NCBI GenBank assembly: GCA_003952965.2 | Contig: RXIC02000069.1 | Coordinates: 1 to 64,000, forward strand | Length of the DNA stretch: 64,000 nucleotides | Source: Morella rubra | Taxonomy: Eukaryota > Streptophyta > Magnoliopsida > Fagales > Myricaceae | Direction: 5' to 3' | In this document: piece by piece, positions 43,790 through 56,340 of the stretch | How positions within the stretch are numbered: position 1 is the first letter of the stretch | How the letters are laid out: every line of letters begins with the position of its first letter | The notes under the pieces: generated by a model | The model's input: only the letters and a program-made list of their open reading frames with translations | The model's database searches: none | What the model was told of the DNA's origin: nothing | Made by a program: the position numbers and the translations under genes

Positions 43790-44079
43790 TGTCAACGGAC
43801 AGCATAGCTGGCTAATTTATGGTCAATTTAAATTTAAACTTACAATCGAACGTTATGAATTTTCTCTCCGATTATTTCCTTGTATAGCCAATCAAACGTT
43901 ATGAATTTTCTCTCAGATTATTTTCTTGTATAGCTTGATCAGTTATTTTCATTTGATTGTATAGCTTTTATTTCCTTAGCTAGAATCTATGTAATTATAG
44001 CGGTGTAATTTTCCTATATAATAGAAGGTTTCAACGAAGACAACACACAATTTTTCTCCAAATCTCTCTAAAGTTATCA
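43790..44079 (+). repeat. Copia 5' LTR (290 bp)
   Basis: It starts TGTCAACGGACAGC and ends AAGTTATCA. It matches the 3' LTR with scattered substitutions, which suggests an old insertion. It is 46 bp longer than the 3' LTR because a unit starting AACGTTATGAATTTTCTCTC is tandemly doubled (copies at 43849 and 43895). Confidence 0.9.
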
Positions 44080-44092
44080 TGGTATCAGAGCC
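44080..44092 (+). other. Copia primer-binding site
   Basis: TGGTATCAGAGCC directly follows the 5' LTR. It is the standard complement of the initiator methionine tRNA 3' end used by plant copia elements. Confidence 0.85.
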
Positions 44093-44849
44093 CTTTATCA
44101 TAAACTGAGTCTTCTTCGCTTCTCTCTCTCTTTCATTCGTCCATTCTCGTCCATTCTCCCTGTCGGTAAGATTCGTTTCCAAGCGAATTCTTATTTCGTC
44201 GTGGGTGCTGTTTCGGGCCGCTGTTCTGCTGGTGCTCCTGGTGGATCTCGGCTCCCGTCGTTGTCGCAGCTCTTGGGGCTGTTAGTTCTCGCAGATCTTC
44301 TCGTTGGGTGCTGTCGATCTCGTGTCGCAGCTTCTTGGCTCGTTGGATCTCGGTCCTTCTTGGCTCGGTTTGCTGTTCTTGGCCATTTCGTTTCTGATTC
44401 GCAGCTTCTTGGTCATTTTCTCCTTCATTAAATTTGTCATATCTGATCTGACGTTGCTCCTACTGTAGAGGGTGCTATTTTTTCCAGCAGTGATATTATT
44501 GCTGTGTGGCTTTATTGTTTTTTTGGTGCCATTATTTACTGTTGGCTTGGGAGAGACACGTTGATACTTTTGCACTAGTGGGTATTACAGTGCAGATTCC
44601 CAACGTGCTGCTACAGTGCAAACCCTTCACTAGTGGGTGTTACGTGGCTTGGGAAAGACACGTGCAGATCCATGTCATGCTGTTACAGTGCAGATTCATG
44701 TGAGATACTTTTCTCGTGCTGTGGGATGACATTCTATTGTAGTAATTCGAGGCCTATATTCTATTGTAGTAACGAGGCCATATTCTTGTGGGTGTTAACT
44801 CTGTTGGGGGATATTATTGTTGGCGAGTGTCTTCTCTTGTATCTGTCTC

Positions 44850-45787
44850 ATGACGTCCGATAAGTCAGATGCATTCTTTGTCTGCCTTAATGGCAAAAAT
44901 TATTCGGCTTGGGCTTTCATTTTAAAGTCTTTGTCACTGGCAAGGGTCTATGGGGTCATGTTGATGGCAGTAGTCTTTTGCCAAAAAAAGACAAAGAAAA
45001 AGAGCAACATGTCAAGTGGGTGGTCCAGGATGCTCAAGTTATGTCATGAATTCTCAGGTCGGTTGAGCCAAATATTGTTCTGAATCTTCGACTATCTAAA
45101 ACTGCTGCCGAAATGTGGAACTACTTGAAGAAGCTCTATAGTCACACAAATAATGCTCGCAGGTTTCAATTAGAGCTTGAGTTATCAACTCTTACCCAGG
45201 ACAACCTCTCCATCTCAGATTTCTATTCTCTTTTCATGAATCTTTGGACTGAGTATACTGATATTGTCTATGCTACTCTACCTCCTGACGGTCTTGCTGC
45301 AGTTCAATCCGTGCATGAAACAAATAAGAGAGATCAGTTTCTTATGAAACTCCGATCGGAATTTAAAGCCACAAGATCTAATCTCATGAACAGAGAGACT
45401 GTTCCCACTTTGGATGCATGTATGAGCGATCTCTTTCGTGTAGAGCAACGTCTTCTTACTCACACAACCATGGACCAGCGTCAGTCCTCTTCTGCACCTG
45501 TTCCCGTGGCTTATGCTGTGCAAGGGAGGAACCGCGGGAGGGACATGAGTATTGTTCAGTGCTTCAGTTGCAAGGGATTTGGTCATTATGCTGCCAATTG
45601 CCCCAAAAAGTTTTGCAATTATTGTAAAAAACCTTGCCACATCATCAAGGAGTGCTCTATCCGACCTCCAAAGAAATCAGAAAAAGCCTACAATGTCTCA
45701 GTTGACTCTTCAAGTGCTTCTAGCTCTACAACTACTGCTTCTCCTACACCGCATGTTCCAAGTCCCATTCAGTCTATAACTCCATAA
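44850..45787 (+). pseudogene. Copia gag, broken
   Basis: Encodes the retrotransposon nucleocapsid. The frame opens at ATG 44850, shifts near 44915, and meets an in-frame TGA near 45047. From 45113 it is open to 45787. It holds the gag core (LKKLYSHTNNARRFQLELE) and two zinc knuckles. The first, CFSCKGFGHYAANC, begins at 45560; the second, CNYCKKPCHIIKEC, follows after a few residues. Confidence 0.85.
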
Positions 45788-47635
45788 ATGATTCAACAAA
45801 TGATTGTTTCTGCATTCTCTGCATTAGGGGTATCAGGTAAAAAATTTTCATTCTCACAACCTTGGTATTTTGATTCTGGAGCTTCCCACCATATGACCAA
45901 TAGTATTGCTCCTCTTACCAATGTCCAAAAGTATACAGGAAATCTCAAGATACGTACTGCTGATGGCAGTCCTTTGTCTATCACTGCTGTTGGTGATGTT
46001 TCTCCTTCATTAACAAATGTTTTTGTTTCTTCTGGTCTTTCTACTAATCTTGTTTCTGTAGGTCAGTTGGTCGACAATGGTTGTCGCGTTCAATTTTCTC
46101 AATCTGGTTGTATTGTGCAGGATCAAGTATCCGAGAGGATGACCGCGAAAGGGCCTAAAGTGGGACGTCTTTTTCCTTTGCATCTACCCTTATCTCCATT
46201 ACCTTTGAATTTTATTTCTCGTCATTCTGTTCAACTTGAAAACTGAATGTGGCATAAATGCTTAGGGCATCCAAATACTCATGTACTTCATAGTTTGTTA
46301 CATTCTGGTTTACTTGGGAATAAATAATCGCCTTCGCTTAGTGCTATTCATTTTGATTGCAATTCCTGTAAACTTGGCAAAAGCAAAACTCTGCCTTTTC
46401 CAACTCACACTCCTCATGAAGTTCAACCTTTTGAATTGATACATAGTGATGTGTGGGGCATGTCACCTGTCATCTCTCATGCCCACTACAAATATTTCGT
46501 CACCTTCATTGATGACTATAGTAGATTTACTTGGATATATTTTCTCTATTCTAAGGACGAAGTTTTCTCTGTGTTTAAAATTTTCTGTGCTCATCTAGAA
46601 ACTCAATTTTCTGCTAAGATAAAAGTTCTGTGTTCAGATAATTGGGAGAATACATGTCTAATGTTTTTCAGGAATTCCTTCAAACTAAAGGGATCATTTC
46701 TCAGTGTTCTTGCCCCTCCACACCATAACAAAATGGTGTGGCTGAGAGAAAGAATCGCCATCTCTTAGATGTTGTCCACACACTTCTTCTTGAGTCCTCC
46801 GTGTCTTCTCGCTTCTAGTGTGAAGCTCTCTCCACAGCTGTTCACCTCATCAATCGCTTACCTTTTCCATCCTTGGGCAATATATCTCCTTTCCTCCGTT
46901 TATTTGGTTATGCTCCGTAATATTCTAATCTTCGTACTTTTGGCTGTGTCTGCTTTGTTCATCTCCCAACTCACGAACGCACTAAACTCGTAGCTCAGTC
47001 GGTTAAGTGTGCTTTTCTAGGCTATTCTGTTTCCCAAAAAGGATTCATTTGTTATGATCTTCACTTTCGTAGAACTTGTATTTCTCGCAATGTCATTTTT
47101 GTGGAAAATCAGTATTTTTTCACCACTCATTGTGATCAAAAATTTCCATCACAATCTGTTTTGCCTTTGTTTTCGAATTCTCCTGCAGCTTCCTCCAGTC
47201 CAAAACCTCTCCTAGTGTATCGAAGACGTACACCTGCACCGGATCCTCTTGTGGCTTCCCTCGATCATTCCTCGGCTACTGATCCTTTTTCAGCTCCTAC
47301 CAATGCCCTTGCACCTCTAAGACAAAGTACACCCATTCGTAGACCTCCAGATCGATTTGGTTTCTCTTCTCCTTTCTCCTTGATAGCTACTTTGTTTACC
47401 ATTCCTATTCCCTCATCGCATAAACAAGTCATGGAACATGAGTGTTGGAAGAAAGCAATGGACGCAGAGCTCCAAGCACTTGAAGAAAATCAAACTTGGG
47501 ACATTGTGGCCTGCCCTCTTTCTGTGAAACCAATTGGCAGTAAATGGGTCTTCTTTATCAAGCTTCGGTCAGACGGATCTTTAGACCGCTATAAGGCTCG
47601 ATTGGTTGCTCTTGGGAATAAATAAGAATATGGTC
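45788..47635 (+). pseudogene. Copia protease and integrase region, broken
   Basis: The aspartic protease motif DSGASHHM is at 45872. The pre-integrase zinc-binding segment starts WHKCLGHPN at 46247 and is cut by a TAA at about 46324. The integrase core follows (HSDVWG, FIDDYSRFTW, 46436-46768) with later frame changes. The linker to reverse transcriptase starts near 47440 and stops with TAA near 47623. Confidence 0.82.
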
Positions 47636-48201
47636 TAGACTATGATGAGAACCTTCGCACCTGTGGCCAAGATGACCACTGTGCGCACACTTCTTGCACT
47701 TGCTGCCTCTCAATCCTGGCCTTTACATCAGATGGATGTCAAGAATGCTTTCTTACATGGCGATCTCTAGGAAGAGGTTTACATGAGACTCCCTTCCGGT
47801 ATGCCTACCTCTTCTCCCAATGATGTTTGTAAATTAAACCGTTCCTTATATGGTTTGAAGCAGACTCCACAAGCATGGTTTGAAAAATTTCGAAGCACTC
47901 TACGTGGCTTCTCATTCACCCAAAGTCAATATGACTCTTCCTTATTTCTGCAAAAGACAACTACTGGTATAGTCCTTCTTCTCTTTTATGTGGACGACAT
48001 TATCATTACTGGTTCTGATCTTGGTGCCATTTCTAAGCTCCAACAGCTTTTACATACCACCTTCCATATGAAAGATCTCGGTCATCTCACCTACTTCTTG
48101 GGTCTGGAGGTCCATCGTCAGCCACAAGGTATTTTCTTAACTCAGAGCAAATATATTCATGACCTTGTCACTTTGGCTGGCCTCACAGAGACTACCCCTG
48201 T
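47636..48201 (+). pseudogene. Copia reverse transcriptase, broken and split
   Basis: The polymerase core includes [12 protein letters not shown], then a stop at 47768, LNRSLYGLKQTPQAWFEKF, and the catalytic YVDD at 47987-47998. Coding breaks off at 48201, where the solo LTR is inserted. The frame resumes after 51611. Confidence 0.85.
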
Positions 48202-48836
48202 TGTGAGACCTCGACCTTATTTCTATCATTGTAAAAGAATTATGACTACTTAAGTACGTATTACTCTAATTTTTGAGAAATGTATGTATGGTTAAATTAA
48301 TCTAAAGTTATGCCTAGGTGGAATTTTCCCCTAGCGTTTTTATGAGTTTTAAGCTAGGATTTAAATGTTATATTATTTGTAATTGTTAAAATTGAGTAAT
48401 TGAGATAATTAGGCTAATCATTTTATCGATGGAATATGTCCATGAGTTACAATATTTGGAAGAATTTAATTAGGGCTTTAACTTTGAAAAAATGTAAGAC
48501 TTAGAAATAAACTTAGAAAGGCATGTTAGAGTAGTTTATTTAGTAGCAGAAAATAAAGGAAATAAAAGAAAAAGGAAAAGAAAGGAGAATGGAGGCTCAC
48601 GTGGGAGAAGAGAAAAAAGGGGAGGGGGAGGGCAGAATTGTCATTTCCTTCCCCCAAGCCCTTGCATTTCACGCATAAGACCACCCCCTCTCTTCCTCTA
48701 CCGCATTTTCAAAACACTTGCCCTAGCACCCACCCGCACAAAGAAGAGAAGAAGAGAAGAAGAAGAAGAGAGAAGAAGATGAGGAATTTCGGCCTTGTTG
48801 GCCGACCAGCCCCATTTCTTTCCCATTTTCTTCTTC

Positions 48837-48895
48837 TTTCTTTTAATGGTTGTTGGTTGTGATATTTCTTTTAATGGTTGTTGGTTGTGATATTG
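48837..48895. repeat. Two-copy tandem repeat (about 28 bp) in the solo LTR
   Basis: TTCTTTTAATGGTTGTTGGT plus a short TGTGATAT tail occurs twice in a row. Confidence 0.8.
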
Positions 48896-50429
48896 TTTGG
48901 TTTTCTCCTTGTGTTCATGTGTGTTCCTTTGAAGAAAGTATAGATCTAGTAAGTTTAAAGGGTAGTATAGATTGTACATGAAACCATGGAAAATGTGGCA
49001 AGATCTGGAAAATCATACTCAAGAGAAACCATTTATGAACCCTAAGTGTTTGATAAAAAGCTTAAAAGAGGGCTGAAATCGGTTGGTGTGTGTATGGCCG
49101 AATTTATTGGTTTGATGTATTAGGTTTATGCATGTTAGTCTTGTTGAGAACCACCAAGCCCTAAGTGTTAGATATATGGTCAGATCTGAAAAATATGCAA
49201 GAGGACCAATAATGCACCTTAGGTGTTTGATAAAAAGTCCAAAAGAAATGGGTAAATGCAATTGTTTTAGCTTGATGAAGATGGAATCATGGTTTTGTTG
49301 TAAACTTTGAATTGGGGTCGTAAAAGTGGGAAGAATGTGAGAGAATGGTTGCTGTTATGAGATGTTAAATTAGCCTTGGATGTTGGTTGTGACATGAAGA
49401 GATTAGGTTTTTGTTGTTGGAGGTTTGGAAGGTTGAGAAGATCATTGTTGTTGCTGAAATTTAATCTCTGCAGATTTCAAGGCTCGAATTTGGAGTGTGT
49501 TCTGATGCACTTGTGCTTATCCCTTGATCTTAAGAGAATCCTAGATTGAAGGCCTAGGAAATAGGAAGATTTTAAGCCATACCTTGGTTGATTCCGATAT
49601 CTATTGAGTGAGTTATGCGTTGTTCAAGGCCCGGACGTCAAGCTGCCAGCAGCCTTGCACGTCCAGAATGTTAGCTCATTTCGAATACCTTTTGAGGGAT
49701 CATTTTAAGTCCAAATTTTACGAGGTTGGTCTTGAATTTTAAGTTTAAGGAAGAGGAACATTTTAAGATAAATTTCGTGTGATTTAGAGGTAAAATGAAT
49801 GAGTTGTAGTATTTTGAAAATGGAGGGCCGAGCTGGAATCAGCAACAGCGTTGTTGTAGGATTTTCGCCTAATAAGAAGTGTTTGTGAAAATGTATAGTA
49901 AATCCTGTTGTTGTGAATTTTACCCCCAATCTTGACCTATGAAAGCTGAATATTTCAGAATAAATTTCATGTAATTTGGAGCCATGATTTTTGAAGTTAT
50001 GAATTTTTAAGTTGGAGACGTCGGGGCTGCCCGCTTGGACGTCCTCAGCAGCTTGTATTTTCGGGAGAAGGTTTTGAGTAGCAAATGAGCTTCAAATTAC
50101 TTAGAATTTTGATATGTTATGAAAATTTGTGTAAGGATCAGTTTAGAATCCAATTCTTATGGCTTCGGCATCCTTAGAATAACATTTGCATTATAGGGTC
50201 ACCATTGATAAGTCAAACAATATGGGTGGTGATTTTGTATGATGAGTTGTGAATAATTGAGTGACTACTCTATACATTTAGTAAGCCTATGAATAACTTT
50301 AGTATGAATCAATTGTAGGCAAGGTGCTGCCATTCGCTCAAGTGGACGGAGGTAAGTGGAATTTGTAAGTAGAAACTTACGTTTTTCCGAAAACTGGAAT
50401 GATACACAGCATGAAAAGTATTTATGAAT

Positions 50430-50610
50430 AAGCATATCAAGCATGGCATGACACGAGCATTTGCATGATTTTCTTGAATGAAAAAGAAAGTTTTGTGCAA
50501 ATGAAAGCATGAGGAGTATTATGATTTCTCATTATCAAGCATGGCATTATCAAGCATGACATGACATGAGCATTTGCATAAGTTTCTTTGTGCAAATGAA
50601 AAATGATAAG
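50430..50610. repeat. Degenerate repeats in the solo LTR (ATCAAGCATGGCAT units)
   Basis: ATCAAGCATGGCATGACACG and close variants recur at about 50437, 50535 and 50550. GAGCATTTGCAT and TTTGTGCAAATGAAA also recur. Confidence 0.7.
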
Positions 50611-50674
50611 TATGTTATCACAAGTCAAGTTAAAGGGCTAAATAAGATGGTCGGTACCGTACCAATAAGATAGG

Positions 50675-50820
50675 ACATCCACTCCGAAGGACGAATGCGA
50701 GAAGGATGGATGATTCCTAAGGGGCACCCACTCCGAAGGACGAATGAGAGAAGGATGGGTAGGTCCCGAGGTATGTGCAATCACACCGAAGGATGCTTGC
50801 AAGAAGGTGTGAACCTCCAA
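50675..50820. repeat. Three imperfect repeats of about 45-55 bp in the solo LTR
   Basis: The phrase CACTCCGAAGGACGAATG followed by GAGAAGGATGG occurs twice (about 50679 and 50728). A third, looser copy (CACACCGAAGGATGCTTGCA) lies at about 50782. Confidence 0.7.
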
Positions 50821-51611
50821 GGGTTGAGTCTAGCCATCAGGCCTGGGGCCACAACAAGGGCTAGCTCAACCAAATGATGTGTTCCCAAGGAAAAAGGGAA
50901 TAGTTCCGAAAGGAACGCACAACCCTGACTTCAGGGGTAAATGGAGCGTGATAAGTAGCCAAATCAAGAAAGAAAGGTTTTCAAGAAAGAAATATTTTCA
51001 AGCAAGAAATGTTTTTCAAGATCAAGTACATTGTCTCATGCATATGCAAGCATCAATGTACATTCATGATTTATGCAAGACATGCATTATTTATTGCATA
51101 TAAACCCTTACTGAGTCTTTCGACTCACAGTTTTAAATTGTACCATTCCAGACAACATTTCAGGTGGGGAAATCTAGAAGAGGGACCGACGAGAATGTCC
51201 TCTTCCCTTTTTGTTGTTTCATTAAAGGATTAGATATAATTTTTTTGGAAGAGCCGACATGAGCCTCCGTTGTGTGGTGGTCATGGGTTATTCGGCCTAG
51301 TAAAGTTTAAGGTTTTTAACCGATTGGTATTTTGAGACTGTGTTGTAATTACTTCAAGTTATTGATCGAGATGCAAGTGTTAGAAATAGGTTCTAATGTT
51401 TTGTATGCACGTTAATCGCTAGCGATATAAAGTTTTAAAAAAAAAAAAATAAATAAAAATTTAGGTATTATGATATTTTCGCTGCAAGAATTCTCTAAAT
51501 GAGAAATATTCCGCTGCAAGAATTTAGTAAGTACGCTGGAGTGTTCCTTGTTGGGAATGCTCGCGGCTGTCATTAGCCTCGCTGAGCTAGCGTTCGGGGC
51601 GTGACACCTGT

Positions 51612-52345
51612 TGACACCCCTATGGAAATAAAATGTCAAATATCGGAGTGATGAAGGCGACCTTCTTGATGATCTCACTCTTTACTGACGGTTGGTTGGT
51701 ACTCTTATCTACCTTACTGTCACTCAGCCCGACATATCTTATATTGTTCATACTGTCAGCAAGTTTATGCAATCTCCTCGGCATCTTCATCTAGCCGCTA
51801 TCCGTTGAATCATTCGCTATCTTATTGGCTCTCCTACTCGTGGTTTGTTTTTCCCTGCAAATGCGTCACTTCACCTACAAGCATATTGTGATGCCGATTG
51901 GGCTGGCTGTCCCGATACCCAAAAATCCACTACCGGATGCTGCATGTTCCTTGGTGACTCTCTTATCTCTTGGAAGTGTAAGAAGCAGGATTGTGTCTCT
52001 AAGTCCTCTACTGAAGCTGAGTATCGTGCCATGTCTGCTGCCTGCTCCGAAATTATCTGGCTACATGGTCTCCTCACTGAACTTGGCTTCTCACAGGCAC
52101 ATCCTACTCCTCTTCATGGCGACAACATGAGTGCCATCCAAATTGCTGCCAATCCTATCTTCCATGAGCGGACCAGCACATTGAAGTTGACTGTCATTCC
52201 ATTCGCGAAGCATTTGATCGCAAAGTGATTACTCTCCCACACATTTCTACCACTCTACAGGTTGCAGATATCTTCACCAAACCCATGACACATCAACGCC
52301 ATCAATTTCTTGTTAGCAAATTGATGTTCCTCAACTTACCCGCAT
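51612..52345 (+). pseudogene. Copia RNase H region
   Basis: It continues the polymerase after the nested LTR. It contains SDEGDLLDD-like and RLVGTLIYLT-like remnants, then the RNase H signature YCDADWAGCPDTQKSTTGCC and SKSSTEAEYRAMSAACSEI. Frame breaks occur at about 51650-51840. The tail reads into ADIFTKPM before the polypurine tract. Confidence 0.83.
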
Positions 52346-52348
52346 CAA

Positions 52349-52360
52349 TTTGAGGGGGGA
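52349..52360 (+). other. Copia polypurine tract
   Basis: TTTGAGGGGGGA lies immediately before the 3' LTR and would be the plus-strand primer. Confidence 0.75.
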
Positions 52361-52604
52361 TGTCAATGGACAGCATAGATGGCCAATTTATGGTCAATTC
52401 AAATTCAAACTTTCAATTGAACGTTATGAATTTCCTCTCCGATTATTTCCTCGTATAGCTTGATCAGTTATTTTCATTTGATTGTATAGCTTTTATTTCC
52501 TTAGCTAGAATCTATGTAATTATAGCGGTGTAATTTTCCTATATAATAGAAGGTCTCAACGAAGAAAACACACAGTTTTTCTCCAAATCTCTCTAAAATT
52601 ATCA
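52361..52604 (+). repeat. Copia 3' LTR (244 bp)
   Basis: It starts TGTCAATGGACAGC and ends AAATTATCA. It is homologous to the 5' LTR but without the 46-bp internal duplication. Substitutions are visible along the whole length. Confidence 0.9.
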
Positions 52605-53416
52605 GATTCACTCTCAAAAATCTAACCGCTTACAACTATCTACCTTAGTTAATGAATGACTCTTGTAGAAATTACAATATTATTTACAATAATGGTTGTG
52701 GACTGTTAAATTTATGGGAATAAATTATCTCCAGACTCATTCACAAATGAGTTCTTATAAAGAAATCCGTTCCATACAGAGTAATTGCGAAAAACATCAT
52801 AGTAATTTGTATTCCTGTTTTTAAGTTCACTAGTTAGTTATTCCGAGTTTAATCAATTACTGCAAGGCTTTAACTCGTTCACCATACGGACACTTGACAA
52901 GATGCTTGTAAAATATTCTTACAAATATCAGATATTCACCTTTAAAATAAAATTGAAAAAAAAACTATTTAGGACTATTTTTGGGAAATTGTGACTATAT
53001 ATTTTGCATATTTATAATACTATTATAAAGATAATCACCATGTTTAGAGAAAAAAAAAATGGCATCCCACTGAGTCCCAACCCACTTAAATCTAGACATG
53101 TTATATCGTGGAACTTCATAAACAATAGTATAACTTATTATTAAGATTCGAATCCGCAGTTTCAAATTGGAAAGTGGTGTTGGCTTTCTACCACCTCTTC
53201 ATTGCTACAGAGACATTACTTTAACTAGAGCTGGAATCAAGACTTAAGTTAAGGGGAGGCAAACTCTTAAAGTGAAATGATAAAAAAAAAAAAAAAAAAT
53301 TCTACTTACTACAAAAAATGTCTTAGAGTTAAAATATTGAAAATTAAAAATTAAAAATATTGAAATACACTTATCATACTATCTTCATTCTCAATAATTT
53401 TAAAAATTTCATTCTC
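52605..53416. other. AT-rich intergenic stretch
   Basis: No gene recognised. It contains a SINE-like element (53046-53212) and an A-run (53282-53299). Confidence 0.4.
53046..53212 (-). mobile_element. SINE-like element
   Basis: On the minus strand a tRNA-like head (GAGGTGGTAGAAAGCC) is followed by a B-box-like GGATTCGAATC (53145-53155), a short body and a terminal T-run (53048-53058). This matches the layout of short plant SINEs. No clear target duplication was found. Confidence 0.45.
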
Positions 53417-55950
53417 GATAAAATACTACCATGTTATCATTTATCCAATTATCTCTCATCTTATTACGCAATTTAGTCTTGATAATCTTCATCTCAGAGA
53501 ACCATATGATATTTTATGTTTAGGGATAAGACAATTTGAATATCTAGATTTCGTCATGCCTTATGTCAAATTAAATGTATTCAAACCTATTTTCAAGAGC
53601 ATACATTGTGCAAAAATTTTATTTGTTTTCTAAAATTTACCAAATATTCAAATATTTTTTAAAGAATACAATGGGCAGAACCAAAAGATCTTGCTACCAC
53701 AATTTGCCTAAAAAAGGAAGCGGTGAAGGGGAGACTGGAGAGATACGAAAACATTGGCGGAGACAAAAATTAATTTTTGGGGGTTGCGCAGTATAACAAA
53801 TACGATGTGATGATATATAAAATATTTTAATAATAAGAAAATTTATAAAAATAATTTTCTTAAATGATTATAAGTATAATTTCAGTAAATGATTAGAAGT
53901 ATAATTTCAAATAATATCTATATTATGAAACGATTATAGCCTGGATATATATTATTCTTACACGGTTACACCCTCCCTCCGTCCGCCAATGACTTTAACA
54001 ATTTCATATCAAGCCATTTACTTGCCAGTATTTATCCTTTCTTCTAACAATCCTTTTTAACTTATTTTATTATTTATTGTTCACGTAAATTTGACTTTAT
54101 TCATTTTTTTCTTCTAGTTTTTATAAGGACAATATATCTTACGGGAAAAATGGGGGTTGCGTGTGTCAGTACTCGTGACAAGGTTGGTGCCTAGGTAGAG
54201 CTGCAAAGGGCTGCCGGACCTGCAGCAAGCCAGCACTACCCAAGTCTGGAGTACTACAATTTACACCCTCATCTAGGGTGTGGGTGTTCATTTGCACCGG
54301 CACCACCAATATCGGTACTGAATCTAGTAAGAGTGATTACTATGTCTTAGCAGTGTGTTGGTGGTGTCAAATATGTGATTCTGTCAATTACGTGACGGTG
54401 ACGGTTTTCGCCAAACTGTCATTTACACTACCGTTAATCACCTTTAGTTTAGACTTAAAATGATTATTGATTATATGACATATTTTTATTGGGATTTTGT
54501 TAGAATATGTTAGTTGGTTTATGTCACATTATTGGACACTTTTATTATATTTTAGTCTTTATGTTTGAATATATATTATGTTGGACTTTTGGACAACTTA
54601 TTATATTTGTTATGAGTATTAATGGTTATGATATTATGTTTGAATATGTATATTTGATATATTATGGTGTTATTTGCCACTTATCAGATAAAATACTACC
54701 ATGTTATCATTTATCCAGCAATTTAGTCTTGATAATCTTCATCTCAGAGAACCATATGATATTTTATGTTTAGGGATAAGACAATTTGAATATCTAGATT
54801 TCGTCATGCCTTATGTCAAATTAAATGTATTCAAACCTATTTTCAAGAGCATACATTGTGCAAAAATTTTATTTGTTTTCTAAAATTTACCAAATATTCA
54901 AATGGTTTGCTACCACAATAAAAAAGCCTGGAGTACGTAGACAAAAATTTTTTTGGGGGTTTATAACAAGATGTGATGATATATAAAATATTTTAATAAT
55001 AAGAAAATTATAAAAATAATAAATGATTATAAGTGTAAATGATTAGAAGTATAATTTCAAATAATATCTATATTATGAAACGATTATAGCCTGGATATAT
55101 ATTATTCTTACACGGTTACACCCTCCCTCCGTCCGCCAATGACTTTAACAATTTCATATCAAGCCATTTACTTGCCAGTATTTATCCTTTCTTCTAACAA
55201 TCCTTTTTAACTTATTTTATTATTTATTGTTCACGTAAATTTGACTTTATTCATTTTTTTCTTCTAGTTTTTATAAGGACAATATATCTTACGGGAAAAA
55301 TGGGGGTTGCGTGTGTCAGTACTCGTGACAAGGTTGGTGCCTAGGTAGAGCTGCAAAGGGCTGCCGGACCTGCAGCAAGCCAGCACTAGTCCTGTACTAC
55401 AATTTACACCCTCATCTAGGGTGTGGGTGTTCCACACCACCACCAATATCGCCTCTAACCTTGTCTTATGCGTTGGTGGTGTCAAATATGTGATTTGGTG
55501 CTGCATCATATTAATTTTGACAGTTAAAACTAACAAAAAGAAAGAAAGAGAAAAAGACGTTTTTATCCTCAAAAAGAAGTTTTATGCTTTCGTTGGCTAA
55601 TTGAAGGCAAAACATGTCAATTTAAACACACCGTTAATCACCCCTTAGACTTAAAAATTATTGATGGTATAATTGGGATTTTGTTAGAATGAGTTGGTTT
55701 ATGTCATATTACACTTTTGGGTGTCTCTATCTTTTGTGTCTTTATGTTTGAATATGATATTATGTTGGACTTTTGGACATTATTATATTTGTTATGAGTA
55801 TTAATGGTTATGATATTATGTTTGAATATGTTATGATATATTTGATATGATTATTGATTATGATATTATGTTGGAAATTTAACAGGTTATGATATTTAAA
55901 TGATTATATTTGTTGCTTATATATGGGCATCAAATGGTCTTAATGGTCCA
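53417..55950. repeat. Tandem duplication, period about 1.27 kb
   Basis: GATAAAATACTACCATGTTA begins both copies (53417 and 54687). Long identical stretches follow, for example around the phrase CCCTCCCTCCGTCCGCC (about 53970 and 55121) and GGGTTGCGTGTGTCAGTACT. The right copy lacks several short pieces present in the left. Neither codes for a recognisable protein. The CTCCCTCCGTCC phrase resembles Stowaway MITE ends, but no full element was found. Confidence 0.8.
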
Positions 55951-56340
55951 AAAACCCAAGGAAAATTCCAAAACAGTGAAAAAAATTAAAAGTAAAAAAA
56001 AAAAATCATTTTTTTGGCCCAACGGTTAACGGTTTAGTGGTTACTGTTTAACTGTTACTGTCAATACCGTCACCGGCAAAAACGGTTATTGTGCCTTAGC
56101 GGTGTCAGTGTCAAATATGTGATACCATCGACAAACCGTCACCTACACTACCGTTAACCACCTCTACTCTCGTCTTTTATTTTCGTGATATTAAGCTCTC
56201 AAATTTCCATTTTCAACAATTTGCATCGTCATATTAATTTTGACAGTTAAAACTAACAAAAAGAAAGAAAGAGAAAAAGACGTTTTTATCCTCAAAAAGA
56301 AGTTTTATGCTTTCGTTGGCTAATGAAGGCAAAACATATT
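55504..56340. repeat. Direct repeat of about 115 bp
   Basis: TTAATTTTGACAGTTAAAAC through to GAAGGCAAAACAT occurs at about 55510-55617 and 56233-56338, almost unchanged. Nearby text (GGTGTCAAATATGTGAT) is also shared with the 1.27-kb tandem copies. Confidence 0.75.

Larger units (their letters stand above)
48202..51606. mobile_element. Solo LTR of a Ty3/gypsy-type element (3.4 kb)
   Basis: Starts TGTGAGACC, ends GGGGCGTGACA, and is flanked by a perfect 5-bp target duplication CCTGT (48197-48201 and 51607-51611). Removing it together with one CCTGT rejoins the copia polymerase frame. There is no coding region, primer site or second LTR, so it is a solo LTR left by recombination. Length and GGGGCGTGACA end suggest a gypsy LTR, by inference. 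Internal repeats are listed separately. Confidence 0.82.
43790..52604 (+). mobile_element. Ty1/copia LTR retrotransposon, degenerate
   Basis: The order is 5' LTR, primer-binding site, gag, protease, integrase, reverse transcriptase, RNase H, polypurine tract and 3' LTR. Integrase before reverse transcriptase marks the copia type. The LTRs start TGTCAA and end TTATCA. The flanking 4-bp direct repeat GATT (43786-43789 and 52605-52608) may be what remains of the usual 5-bp duplication. Stops and frameshifts occur in gag, integrase and reverse transcriptase, so it cannot make its own proteins. A solo LTR is inserted in the polymerase region. It lies 435 bp upstream of the dioxygenase start codon. 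Confidence 0.93.

Noticed and set aside
45278..45640. A 120-codon open frame on the minus strand
   Set aside because: It is antisense to the copia gag and has no domain of its own.
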